This document shows, one piece after another, positions 8,647 to 17,046 of a stretch of 64,000 nt of DNA. The notes beneath the pieces are model-generated. The model was not told the origin of the DNA and ran no database searches. It saw only the letters and a list, made by a program, of their open reading frames with translations. The stretch spans positions 342,941-406,940 of the forward strand of contig CAVVCY010000001.1 in assembly GCA_963746905.1 (NCBI GenBank), given 5' to 3'. Both the position numbers and the translations under genes were made by a program. How positions within the stretch are numbered: the first letter of the stretch is position 1; the number at the start of each line of letters is the position of its first letter. The stretch comes from JALYNX01 sp963746905 (GTDB taxonomy: Bacteria > Actinomycetota > Acidimicrobiia > Spongiisociales > ZC4RG35).

Positions 8647-9812
8647 GCCCCGTCGACGCCTACGCAGGTTCGAGGTCGGCTTACGTCCACATTCCCTTTT
8701 GCTCCTCGATCTGCCCCTATTGCGACTTTGCGGTCGTGGCGGGTGCCGACCACCTGATCGATCGCTATGCGGCGGCTCTGGTGGCCGAAATCGAGATGTC
8801 CGAGAGCTGGGGCCCGCTCGACTCCGTCTACTTCGGGGGCGGGACCCCCAGTCACGTTGATCCGGAGATCCTGGAACGGATCCTGATGGCGTTGTCGCTT
8901 CGCCATGGCTTGAGCGGTGGGGCTGAAATCTCACTAGAGGCCAACCCCGAGGACTTCGATGAGCCCAGGGCGGCAGAAATCGCCGGCGCCGGGTTCAACC
9001 GGGTCTCTTTTGGAGCGCAAAGCTTCGATCGAGGCGTCCTCGCCGATCTGGGTCGCCGCCATGGTCCCGAGCAGATCGTCTCCTCGGTGGCTGCCGCCCG
9101 CAATGCCTCGATATCGAACGTCTCGGTCGACTTGATCTTCGGCACGCCTTCGGAGACCGATGACTCATGGGAGCGGACACTTCGTGGTGCGCTCGAGGCC
9201 GAGCCTGATCACGTCTCTTGTTACACGTTGACCGTCGAGCCAGGCACTCCACTAAACCGGGCCGTGATCGCCGGAGCGGCGGCCCCGGATCCCGATGCCC
9301 AGGCCGATCGGTACGAGATGGCAGAGGCTGTGCTGGGCGAAGCGGGCTATCACCGTTACGAAGTCTCCAACTGGAGCCGTCCCGGGTATGAATGTCGGTA
9401 CAACCTGACCGTGTGGGCCCAGGGCCAGTACGAGGCATATGGGAACGGGGCGCACAGATTCCGTGATGGCGTTCGGAGCCACAATGTCCGTCGCCTGGAG
9501 GCCTACATCTCGGAGCTGGAAGCAGGGAGGCGGCCAATTGCCGGCGCCGAGCCGGTCCGAGGCTGGGATTCCGAGATCGATCGACTGTTTGTCGGCTTGC
9601 GTCGCGCCGACGGGGTGGTCGATGGGCCGGGGGTCTGGTCTCTCATCGCGTCCGAGGAAGGGAAAGCACTCCAGGGAGCCGGGGTGATCGAGATGAGGGC
9701 CGACCGGCTGGTCGTGAAACGCCCGCTCCTCACCGACATGGTGCACAGGGCTGTGCTTGGCCTCGAGGCCCCAACCGGATGGGTGGAACCACCAGCGGCG
9801 GATAACGTGTAG
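8643..9812 (+). CDS. hemW: Heme chaperone HemW (radical SAM, coproporphyrinogen III oxidase-like)
   Basis: 389 residues from GTG 8643, which overlaps the lepA stop by four bases. Seen: YVHIPFCSSICPYCDF with the radical-SAM CxxxCxxC cluster site, GGGTPS motif, SLEANPED, FNRVSFGAQSF and SVDLIFGTP strands of the barrel, then NLTVWAQGQYEAYGNGAHRF and the HemW C-terminal domain. HemW binds heme and is thought to deliver it to respiratory enzymes. lepA-hemW-hrcA-dnaJ is a conserved order. Confidence 0.93.
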   Translation: MSPVDAYAGSRSAYVHIPFCSSICPYCDFAVVAGADHLIDRYAAALVAEIEMSESWGPLDSVYFGGGTPSHVDPEILERILMALSLRHGLSGGAEISLEANPEDFDEPRAAEIAGAGFNRVSFGAQSFDRGVLADLGRRHGPEQIVSSVAAARNASISNVSVDLIFGTPSETDDSWERTLRGALEAEPDHVSCYTLTVEPGTPLNRAVIAGAAAPDPDAQADRYEMAEAVLGEAGYHRYEVSNWSRPGYECRYNLTVWAQGQYEAYGNGAHRFRDGVRSHNVRRLEAYISELEAGRRPIAGAEPVRGWDSEIDRLFVGLRRADGVVDGPGVWSLIASEEGKALQGAGVIEMRADRLVVKRPLLTDMVHRAVLGLEAPTGWVEPPAADNV

Positions 9813-9814
9813 GC

Positions 9815-10813
9815 ATGCTCGAAGATCGTCGTTCAGAGATCCTCAGGGCACTCGTAGAGGAGCACATCCAAACCGGGGAGCCGGTGAGTTCGCGCGTCGT
9901 CGTGGAGAAAGCTCATCTTTCGGTGTCCACTGCGACTGTTCGCAACGACCTTGCCGCGCTCGAGCAAGAGGGATTCGTGGTCCAGCCCCACACCTCGGCC
10001 GGGAGGATCCCGACGGCCGCCGCGTACCGCTATTACGTCGACCATCTCGGCCCGGGCCGTCTTCGTTCCGCTGCCCAGGCCAAGGTCAACAGCCTGTTCG
10101 GCGATGTCCACCTCGAGTTGTCCAAGCTGTTGAAGGCGACCTCCGACCTTCTCGCCGAGATAACCGATCTTCCGGCGGTGGTGGTGTCACCGGGGATCGT
10201 CGGCGATCGGGTGCGGGCGGTGCAAAGCGTCCAGGTAACCGCCGACCAGATCCTCATCGTGGTGGTCACCGAGGGCGGCCAGGTGCTGCAGCAAAGGGGC
10301 CGGGTCAGGGTGCCCGTCACTCCCTTCGATATCGAGGAAGCTCAGCGTCTGGTGAGTGCTGCGGTTGTGGGCAGCGACCTCGGTCGCGACCTCCAGCTGG
10401 GCGACGAGGTCATGGGTCAGCTCGATGAGCCGACCCGAGAGGCAGTGCTGACCATCGCCGATGGGCTCCATCTTGCCGCCACATCTGGTGCCGAGGTCTA
10501 TGTCGGAGGAACGCAACGGCTATCCAGGGTATGGGAAGACCTCTCAGCAGTGCAACGGGTGTTGGAAGTCCTCGAACGCGAGGCCGAGGTGATGAGGATT
10601 CTGGCCGGCGCTTCGGGGACGTCGATTCAGATCGGCGCTCAGCTGGGTCGGGATGTCGACCTCGCCGTGGTGTCCAAGAGCTACGAGGCGGGAAGTGCAG
10701 GTGGCTCGGTCGGCGTCATTGGCCCGATGCGGATGAATTACAAACGGGCGATCTCTGCGGTCGAGGAGGTCTCCCGCGAGCTCGAGGACAGGATCGGCTC
10801 GAAGCCCGACTGA
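9815..10813 (+). CDS. hrcA: Heat-inducible transcription repressor HrcA
   Basis: 332 residues. Seen: N-terminal winged helix (LEDRRSEILRALVEEHIQTG, then VSTATVRNDLAALE and HTSAGRIPT), a GAF-like middle domain, and the C-terminal segment with GPMRMNYKRAISAVE. HrcA represses chaperone operons by binding the CIRCE inverted repeat. No CIRCE element was found by eye upstream of this gene or dnaJ, so its targets (for example groES/groEL) probably lie elsewhere. It starts two bases after hemW and is followed at once by dnaJ. Confidence 0.95.
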   Translation: MLEDRRSEILRALVEEHIQTGEPVSSRVVVEKAHLSVSTATVRNDLAALEQEGFVVQPHTSAGRIPTAAAYRYYVDHLGPGRLRSAAQAKVNSLFGDVHLELSKLLKATSDLLAEITDLPAVVVSPGIVGDRVRAVQSVQVTADQILIVVVTEGGQVLQQRGRVRVPVTPFDIEEAQRLVSAAVVGSDLGRDLQLGDEVMGQLDEPTREAVLTIADGLHLAATSGAEVYVGGTQRLSRVWEDLSAVQRVLEVLEREAEVMRILAGASGTSIQIGAQLGRDVDLAVVSKSYEAGSAGGSVGVIGPMRMNYKRAISAVEEVSRELEDRIGSKPD

Positions 10814-10817
10814 GTAG

Positions 10818-11891
10818 ATGGCGAGGGACTACTACTCAATACTCGGGGTCGGTAGGGACGCGACCACCGATGAGGTCAAGAAGGCCTTTCGCCGTCTGGC
10901 GCGGGCCACACACCCCGACGCCAACCCGGGAGACGCCGGCGCTGAAGCAAGGTTTCGGGAGGCTGCGGAGGCCTACGAGGTCTTGGTTGATCCCGAGCGT
11001 CGACGCCATTACGACCGCGGCGACACAGTCGATCTCTCTGACATATTCTCCGGGCTTGGTGGATTCGACGACATCCTCCGCTCCGTTTTTGGCGATGGGG
11101 GGCTGTTTGGATCCCAGTCCAGCCGCTCGAGTCGGGGGAGGGATGTGCTGGCGCGGGTCCAAGTCGATCTGGCGTCGGCGGCCTTCGGCACCGATGTGTC
11201 GGTGTCGTTTCATACCAGGGCCACCTGTGTGAACTGTGGCGGCACCGGCGCCGAGCCGCACACCGGGCAGTCGACCTGCCCCCAATGCGGCGGCAGCGGT
11301 TCGGTGCGGATGGCCCGGCGGTCCCTTTTCGGGACGATGATGACGGTCGGCGCCTGCCCGACGTGCCGGGGGGAGGGGGTGCTGATCCTCGATCCATGCT
11401 TGATCTGCTCCGGTGACGGTTCGATGCCGGAAGACACCACTGTGACGGTCGAGGTGCCCGCCGGTGTCGCCTCCGGGACCAGACTGCGTCTCACGGGCCG
11501 AGGGGAATCCGGAGGCCGATCAGGCCCGCCTGGCGATCTCTTTGTCGAGGTCATGGTCGCCCCGGACCCCAGATTCGACCGTGTTGACTCCGATCTCGTC
11601 CATCGAGTGGTCTTGGGCATCGCCGAAGCGACACTCGGATCCAGAGTAGAGGTCCCGCTACTCGAGGGTGGAGTGAGGGAGCTGGACATTCCCCCAGCTA
11701 CTCAACCCGGAACCGTCTTTCAGATGGTCGGCCTCGGTGTGCCCCGCCTCGGTAGGCGGACCCGGGGCAACCTCCAGGTGATGATCGAGGTGAGGATTCC
11801 CGAGCAGCTCAGCGCCGAGGAGGAGTCACTGCTGCGGCGATGGTCCGACCTGAGAGGTGAACGCACCGATCGCCCGGCATCGGCTGGCTGA
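10818..11891 (+). CDS. dnaJ: Chaperone protein DnaJ
   Basis: 357 residues. Seen: J domain with HPD in RATHPDANPG, a short glycine-rich linker (GLGGFDDILRSVFGDGG), four zinc-finger repeats CVNCGGTG, CPQCGGSG, CPTCRGEG and CLICSGDG, and the two beta-sandwich substrate domains. DnaJ stimulates DnaK ATPase and hands over unfolded clients. The linker is shorter than in E. coli DnaJ, typical of the HrcA-linked actinobacterial version. Start ATG 10818 is four bases after hrcA and the stop overlaps rsmE. Confidence 0.96.
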   Translation: MARDYYSILGVGRDATTDEVKKAFRRLARATHPDANPGDAGAEARFREAAEAYEVLVDPERRRHYDRGDTVDLSDIFSGLGGFDDILRSVFGDGGLFGSQSSRSSRGRDVLARVQVDLASAAFGTDVSVSFHTRATCVNCGGTGAEPHTGQSTCPQCGGSGSVRMARRSLFGTMMTVGACPTCRGEGVLILDPCLICSGDGSMPEDTTVTVEVPAGVASGTRLRLTGRGESGGRSGPPGDLFVEVMVAPDPRFDRVDSDLVHRVVLGIAEATLGSRVEVPLLEGGVRELDIPPATQPGTVFQMVGLGVPRLGRRTRGNLQVMIEVRIPEQLSAEEESLLRRWSDLRGERTDRPASAG

Positions 11892-12547
11892 TGACCAGTC
11901 ACTTTCCACACGTCTTGGCGATGGGTGAATGGGACGATGACACGGTCCAGCTGACAAACGACCAGGTTCATCATCTCGAGCGGGTATTGCGCATTAAGCC
12001 GGGTGAAGTCGTCGGCTACACCGACGGCAGAGGCACCGTGGGCCGAGGGGTTTACGAAGGAGGTCGCATTGCTCGCGGCCAAGAGGGCACGGTGCCTCGA
12101 CCCAGCCCACTCACGATGGCGGTCCCGCCACCCGCCAGCCGCGAACGATGCCGATTCCTGGTCGAAAAGCTGTCAGAACTGGGCGTCGCCCGTCTGGTCT
12201 GGCTGTCGACCCAGTTCGGCGAGGGCCATGTCCCGCATCGGGCAAAGGCGATTTCGTGGGCGGTGTCGGCTTTGGAGCAGTCCAGAGGTGGTTGGTTGAT
12301 GGAAATCGGGGAGGGTCTGGTGGCGTGGCAGGATTTGCATCGGCCCTTGGTGGTGGCTGTCCCGGGGGGAGGCAGTGAGGTGTTCGAGGTCATGACGGTG
12401 GCTATTGGACCCGAGGGCGGGCTAGACCCGGCGGAGATCCCGGCCGACGCCGCCACGATCGACCTCGGTTTGACGATTCTGCGGGTGGAAACTGCGGCCG
12501 TAGTGGCAGCAACCCGTTTCGCCATACCCTGGCACGGGGGTTCGTGA
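11891..12547 (+). CDS. rsmE: 16S rRNA m3U1498 methyltransferase RsmE
   Basis: 218 residues. Seen: N-terminal PUA-like domain with HHLERVLRIKPGE, and a C-terminal SPOUT fold with VEKLSELGV, AIGPEGGLDPAEI and LTILRVETAAVVA, which form the knotted S-adenosylmethionine site. RsmE methylates U1498 at the decoding centre of 16S rRNA. The ATG shares a base with the dnaJ stop, a common dnaJ-rsmE pairing. Confidence 0.93.
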   Translation: MTSHFPHVLAMGEWDDDTVQLTNDQVHHLERVLRIKPGEVVGYTDGRGTVGRGVYEGGRIARGQEGTVPRPSPLTMAVPPPASRERCRFLVEKLSELGVARLVWLSTQFGEGHVPHRAKAISWAVSALEQSRGGWLMEIGEGLVAWQDLHRPLVVAVPGGGSEVFEVMTVAIGPEGGLDPAEIPADAATIDLGLTILRVETAAVVAATRFAIPWHGGS

Positions 12548-12588
12548 CCTTCTAGTATCTGAGCAGGGCTCATCTGGGAGAGCAATCC

Positions 12589-13002
12589 TTGGTCGACAAA
12601 TTCAGTGCGTCGCTTGGCGTCCGTCTTAGGGCGGCGCGTCGTCAGCGAGGCTGGTCATTGGGCGAGGTCGAGTCGTACACCGACGGCGAGTTCAAGGCGT
12701 CGGTCGTGGGCGCCTATGAGCGCGGGGAGCGGGCCATTTCGGTGCAACGACTCACCCGTCTGGCTGAGGTCTACGGCGTAGGCCCCACCGAGCTTTTCCC
12801 AGGCACCAAGCCCTCCGACGGTCCGGTGATCGACATCGACGCGGTCGCCAACGGTCGGGATCACGACATGGTCGATCGCTATCTGGCGGCGATCCAGTTC
12901 ATGCGACGGGAAGGCACGCCCGGCGAGGTCCGCGAATCCGACAAGGCGGTCATCTCCTCACTGTTGGAGACTTCGATCGACGCCGTGTCGGAGAACGACT
13001 GA
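12589..13002 (+). CDS. BldD-like helix-turn-helix regulator
   Basis: 137 residues from TTG 12589, with GGGAGAG 13 bases upstream. Seen: LGVRLRAARRQRGWSLGEVE, then SVVGAYERGERAISVQRL and LAEVYGVGPTELFPG, which follows the DNA-binding domain of Streptomyces BldD closely. The C-terminal part is helical and shorter than in BldD, so c-di-GMP binding cannot be assumed. BldD regulates development in Streptomyces. Here it sits between rsmE and phoH. This is one of the stronger actinobacterial markers in the window. Confidence 0.82.
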   Translation: MVDKFSASLGVRLRAARRQRGWSLGEVESYTDGEFKASVVGAYERGERAISVQRLTRLAEVYGVGPTELFPGTKPSDGPVIDIDAVANGRDHDMVDRYLAAIQFMRREGTPGEVRESDKAVISSLLETSIDAVSEND

Positions 13003-13068
13003 AGTAATAGCCCAAATCGCCTGGGCGGATAGAATTACCTTGGCGTCACAAGTAGGGCGTCATTTTCC

Positions 13069-14037
13069 GTGTCTCCTGAACACATCGAATCGCACTTACG
13101 CGTCCCCAGCCACCACTTGTTGTTGGACCTACTAGGGGACTCTGATCGACACCTCCGACAGGTCGAAGACCACTTTCCGGAGGTGCGCTTCGTCGCGCGC
13201 GGAGACGAGATCGTGCTCAAGGGCGACGAGAACGCAGTGGAGAAGGCCCGCACCGTCCTCGCCGAGCTGTTGATCCTGGTCCAAGAGGGCCACACCCTCG
13301 ACAGTGGCCGCGTGGACGAAGTTGTGAAGATGGTGCGCGACGAGGTGCCCAGCCCTTCCGGGATCCTCACCGATGGCATTCCCGTTGGCCGGGGGCGGAT
13401 GGTCCGGCCCAAGACCCACGGCCAACAGAAGTACATCGGCGCCATCAGGGAGAACACGTTGACCTTCGGGCTGGGCCCGGCAGGGACCGGCAAGACATAT
13501 CTGGCGATGGCGGCCGCCGTCGACGGCCTGGTCAGCGGCTCGATGCGCCGGATCATCCTCACCCGACCAGCCGTTGAAGCCGGAGAGCGTCTCGGGTTCC
13601 TCCCCGGTGACCTGGCGGCCAAGGTCGACCCTTATCTGCGCCCGCTCTACGACGCTCTCTGGGACATGTTGGGCCCCGAGGAGACGGCGTCGCTCATCGA
13701 GCGGGGAACCATCGAGATAGCCCCGCTCGCTTATATGCGTGGAAGGACCCTCAACGACGCCTGTGTCATCCTCGACGAAGCCCAGAACACGACGCCGGAG
13801 CAGATGAAGATGTTCCTGACGCGTCTGGGGTTCAACTCGAAGATGATCATCACCGGTGACCTCACCCAGACCGACCTGCCCGAGAACCGGCACTCGGGGT
13901 TGAACGTCGTTCGCGAGATCCTTCGTGATATCCCCGGAGTGGCGTTCGTGGAATTGACCGCCCGGGACGTGGTTCGGCACCGCATCGTGGCTTCGATCGT
14001 CGAGGCCTATGCCCGTTTCGAGAGCGAGCGCAAGTAA
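13069..14037 (+). CDS. phoH: PhoH-like ATPase
   Basis: 322 residues from GTG 13069. Seen: N-terminal KH-like extension, then GPAGTGKTYLAMA (Walker A), ILTRPAVEAGERLGFLPGD, VILDEAQNTTPEQMKMFLTR (Walker B), GFNSKMIITGDLTQTDLP, and RHRIVASIVEAY near the end. PhoH/YbeZ is a cytoplasmic ATPase, RNA-linked and co-occurring with YbeY. It overlaps the next gene by one base, forming a phoH-pgpH-ybeY cluster related to RNA processing and second-messenger turnover. Confidence 0.93.
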   Translation: MSPEHIESHLRVPSHHLLLDLLGDSDRHLRQVEDHFPEVRFVARGDEIVLKGDENAVEKARTVLAELLILVQEGHTLDSGRVDEVVKMVRDEVPSPSGILTDGIPVGRGRMVRPKTHGQQKYIGAIRENTLTFGLGPAGTGKTYLAMAAAVDGLVSGSMRRIILTRPAVEAGERLGFLPGDLAAKVDPYLRPLYDALWDMLGPEETASLIERGTIEIAPLAYMRGRTLNDACVILDEAQNTTPEQMKMFLTRLGFNSKMIITGDLTQTDLPENRHSGLNVVREILRDIPGVAFVELTARDVVRHRIVASIVEAYARFESERK

Positions 14038-16550
14038 TGCCTCGCCCCACCCTGATGCGTATCGCCATCTTCGTGGTGGTGGTTTCCGCCACCTGGGGTG
14101 TCCTCTCGCTGGGGACGACCGTCTCCGACCCGAGTCTCGAGGTCGGTGCCATCGCCGATCGGGAATATGTGGCCCAACGTTCGGGCGATGTCGTCGACAC
14201 GGAGGCCACCGCAGCACTCCAGAAGGAAGCCCGGGAGGCGGTTGAGCCGATCCGGGACACCAACGTGGAGACCGAGAACGGGGTTCGCGACCTGATCAAT
14301 GCTGTGTTCGACGACGTGGGCGCGGCAGCCATCGCCGACGATCCGGTGACCACGCCGACCACCCTCCCCGAGGTGACGACCACGCTCCCCGCCGAGAGCA
14401 CGGAAACGACGGTTGTGGCCGAGCCGGCGATGCTGACCGGTCAGGTCTTCTTAGACGTCGAAGGCGACGGCATCTTCCAGCCCGATGCCGAAGCGGCAAG
14501 GGTCGACCGCGGGTTGGAACGGGTCACCGTCCAGGTCTCGATCGATGGCGAGGTTGTGGAGACCGTCGCCACCGGGCCCGGTGGCTCGTGGGCCATCGAG
14601 GTGGCGGCAGGGCCGGTGGTGATCGGCGTCGACGCTGAAGATGCGCAGATTCCCAATGGTTATGTGGTCGGCACTGACAATCTCAACCAGTTGCTGACCT
14701 GCGAGGCGGGGGAGCCCTGCTCAGCGGCACCCATCGGGTTCAAAGTCAATTTGCGACCTGTGGAGGACATCGTTGCGCAGATCAGGGCGAACCATCCAAT
14801 CGCCGAGGACGCGGTCACCGTGTTGGCAGCGACCGCCCGTGATGATGTGATCCGGGCCGCCCTCGGCGAGCCGCTTCATCTCGATCCGATCGTGCGTCAG
14901 GCGACGTTGCAACGGGTAAATGAGCTCTTCGGGCAGAAGATCATTCCCGAGGATCTGGCCGGGGTTATCGCCGACCAGCGCTCGAACCCACCGCTCGTGT
15001 TCTACAGCGACACCAACCCGCCGGCCCAGGACATGGCCGCCAGCGACGCCGCCGGGGAGGTGGTGGCCACCTTCCTCCAGGCCAATTATCTCATCGATCC
15101 GGTGCAGACCCAGGCGGCCCAGGATGCCGCGGCAGAAGAGGTCGAAGATGTCGTCGAGCCCTACACCGCTGGTCAGATCATCGTTAGGGAGGGCGAGCCA
15201 GTCACCAAGCTGACCCTCGACGCCATCGATCAGGTGGGATCGACAGGGCCCGCCGGCCAAGAACAAGGCGGGCTGCTGGCGGTGATCGCGGTCCTGATCG
15301 GGATGCTCGGCCTCTATCTGGCGCGTTTCCGCGCTGAGTTCTGGTCCCGGCCTCGGATGGTCGCCCTGCTGGGGCTCCTGATCGTGCTGGCCGCCGGGGC
15401 GGTGCGAGCCACCGTCCAGATCGAGGACGCCACCTCTTGGTACGTCCTGCCCGCGGTCGCCTTCGGTTTCATGACCGCGGTGTTGTTCGACGCCCGGATC
15501 GCGGTACTGATGGCCCTCTCGGTAGGGGTGCTCACCGCGGTCGGCACCGGTGACATCGGGATCACGGTCTACGCCATCCTCGCCACCCTGGCTCCGATCC
15601 CATTTGTCAGCTCGGTGAGCAGCCGAGGCGCCTTCCGCAACGCGGTGGTGTTCTCCGCTCTGACCGCCGCTGTGGTGGCAGCATCGACTTCGTGGTTCTT
15701 CCACGTCGGGCCCAACGATGTCCCCTTCGAAGTGATCGGGCTCTCCGTCGCATGGGCGTTCGGGGTCTCGGCTATGGCGTCTTTGATCGGCCTGGCCGCG
15801 TTGCAGTTCTTCGAGTCTGCCTTCGACATCACCACCACTCTCGGTTTGCTCGATCTGACCGATCGCAACCACAAGGGTCTCCAGTTGCTTCAGGAGAAGG
15901 CGTTCGGGACCTTCAACCATTCTCTGATGGTGGGAACCCTGGCCGATGCCGCCGCCCGGGCCATCGGCGCCAACGCCCTTCTCGCCCGCGCCATGGCCTA
16001 CTACCACGACCTCGGAAAGACTGAGAACCCCACCTATTACATCGAGAACCAATTCGGGATCCCCAACCCTCACGACTTCCTGACTCCGGAGGAGTCGGCG
16101 CAGATGATCCGACGCCATGTCACCGACGGTGTGGCGTTGGCCCGGGAGTTCAGGATCCCCTCGGATGTGGCGACGGGGATCGTCAGCCATCACGGCGACG
16201 GGATCATGCGCTTCTTCTACGAAAAAGCCCGCTCTCAGCGGGGCGACGCGGTGAACCCTGACGACTTCCGCCACATCGGGCACAAGCCGAAGACGGCGGA
16301 ATCGGCCATCGTGATGCTCGCCGACTCACTGGAGGCGGCGTGCAGGGCAGTGTTCCAGACCGAGGAGCCGACACCCGAGGCCATCGAAAAGGTGGTGAAC
16401 CGAGTCATCGACGAGAAACTCGACGACGGTCAACTCCAGGAATCTCCGTTGACTCAGTTCGAGATGACCCAGGTGCGAAAGGCCTTTTTCGAGTCGATGG
16501 TCGGGCATTATCATCAGCGGATCGCGTATCCGAATTTTCCCGGGACCTGA
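14037..16550 (+). CDS. 7TM-HD family membrane phosphodiesterase (PgpH/YqfF-like)
   Basis: 837 residues. Seen: N-terminal membrane anchor, a large extracytoplasmic 7TMR-HDED-type region to about residue 400, seven hydrophobic helices (about 405-590), and a cytoplasmic HD domain with FNHSLMVGTLADAA, AYYHDLGKTENP and IVSHHGD. In Firmicutes PgpH proteins of this build hydrolyse c-di-AMP. That substrate is inferred here. The extracytoplasmic part contains an extra segment, about residues 135-240, starting LTGQVFLDVEGDGIFQPD, that resembles an SdrD B-like/Cna-B beta domain and is preceded by a Thr/Glu-rich linker. ATG overlaps the phoH stop. Confidence 0.88.
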   Translation: MPRPTLMRIAIFVVVVSATWGVLSLGTTVSDPSLEVGAIADREYVAQRSGDVVDTEATAALQKEAREAVEPIRDTNVETENGVRDLINAVFDDVGAAAIADDPVTTPTTLPEVTTTLPAESTETTVVAEPAMLTGQVFLDVEGDGIFQPDAEAARVDRGLERVTVQVSIDGEVVETVATGPGGSWAIEVAAGPVVIGVDAEDAQIPNGYVVGTDNLNQLLTCEAGEPCSAAPIGFKVNLRPVEDIVAQIRANHPIAEDAVTVLAATARDDVIRAALGEPLHLDPIVRQATLQRVNELFGQKIIPEDLAGVIADQRSNPPLVFYSDTNPPAQDMAASDAAGEVVATFLQANYLIDPVQTQAAQDAAAEEVEDVVEPYTAGQIIVREGEPVTKLTLDAIDQVGSTGPAGQEQGGLLAVIAVLIGMLGLYLARFRAEFWSRPRMVALLGLLIVLAAGAVRATVQIEDATSWYVLPAVAFGFMTAVLFDARIAVLMALSVGVLTAVGTGDIGITVYAILATLAPIPFVSSVSSRGAFRNAVVFSALTAAVVAASTSWFFHVGPNDVPFEVIGLSVAWAFGVSAMASLIGLAALQFFESAFDITTTLGLLDLTDRNHKGLQLLQEKAFGTFNHSLMVGTLADAAARAIGANALLARAMAYYHDLGKTENPTYYIENQFGIPNPHDFLTPEESAQMIRRHVTDGVALAREFRIPSDVATGIVSHHGDGIMRFFYEKARSQRGDAVNPDDFRHIGHKPKTAESAIVMLADSLEAACRAVFQTEEPTPEAIEKVVNRVIDEKLDDGQLQESPLTQFEMTQVRKAFFESMVGHYHQRIAYPNFPGT

Positions 16551-16581
16551 TGGACGATCCCTCCAGTACCAACACCGGCCA

Positions 16582-17046
16582 GTGAGCGTCTTCCTGGCCG
16601 ACGAACAAGCTGAGGAATTCGATCTCGCCGCGATCCGTGGTCTCGCCGAGTTGGTCCTCTCGACTGAGGGTTACCCGAAAGAGACCGAGGTCACACTGAT
16701 TTTCGTTGATGAAGAGGAAATGTCCTCATACAACGAGCGTTTCTTGAATCGCACGGGGCCGACCGACGTTCTTGCCTTTCCGGTGGAGGACCTCCTGCCC
16801 GGTGTTGCCCCTGACGCCGACCCCACCGGCCCACCACTCATGATCGGCGATGTGATCATCGCCCCGGCATATGTGAAGCGACAGTCGATCGAGCTCGAGG
16901 TCGGTTTCGATGACGAGATGGCGTTGATGGTCACCCACGGCATCCTCCACCTCATGGGTTACGACCATCAGGTCGACGAAGACGCCTCCGCCATGGAGGG
17001 CCGGGAGACCGAGATCCTTGCCCTCGTCGGGAAGAAGCGACGGTGA
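16582..17046 (+). CDS. ybeY: Endoribonuclease YbeY
   Basis: 154 residues from GTG 16582. Seen: RTGPTDVLAFP and THGILHLMGYDHQVDE, the HGxLHLxGYDH zinc-binding signature. YbeY is a metal-dependent RNase for 16S rRNA 3' maturation and ribosome quality control. It overlaps the CBS-domain gene by four bases. The earlier ATG at 16550 is out of frame. Confidence 0.95.
   Translation: MSVFLADEQAEEFDLAAIRGLAELVLSTEGYPKETEVTLIFVDEEEMSSYNERFLNRTGPTDVLAFPVEDLLPGVAPDADPTGPPLMIGDVIIAPAYVKRQSIELEVGFDDEMALMVTHGILHLMGYDHQVDEDASAMEGRETEILALVGKKRR

Noticed and set aside
9500..10820. CIRCE element for HrcA upstream of hrcA or dnaJ
   Set aside because: hrcA starts two bases after hemW and no TTAGCACTC-N9-GAGTGCTAA-like repeat was found by eye.
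14721..16283. 520-residue minus-strand ORF
   Set aside because: Shadow of the 7TM-HD gene: composition is that of a complement frame (H, R, D, G, Q rich) and no domain is seen.
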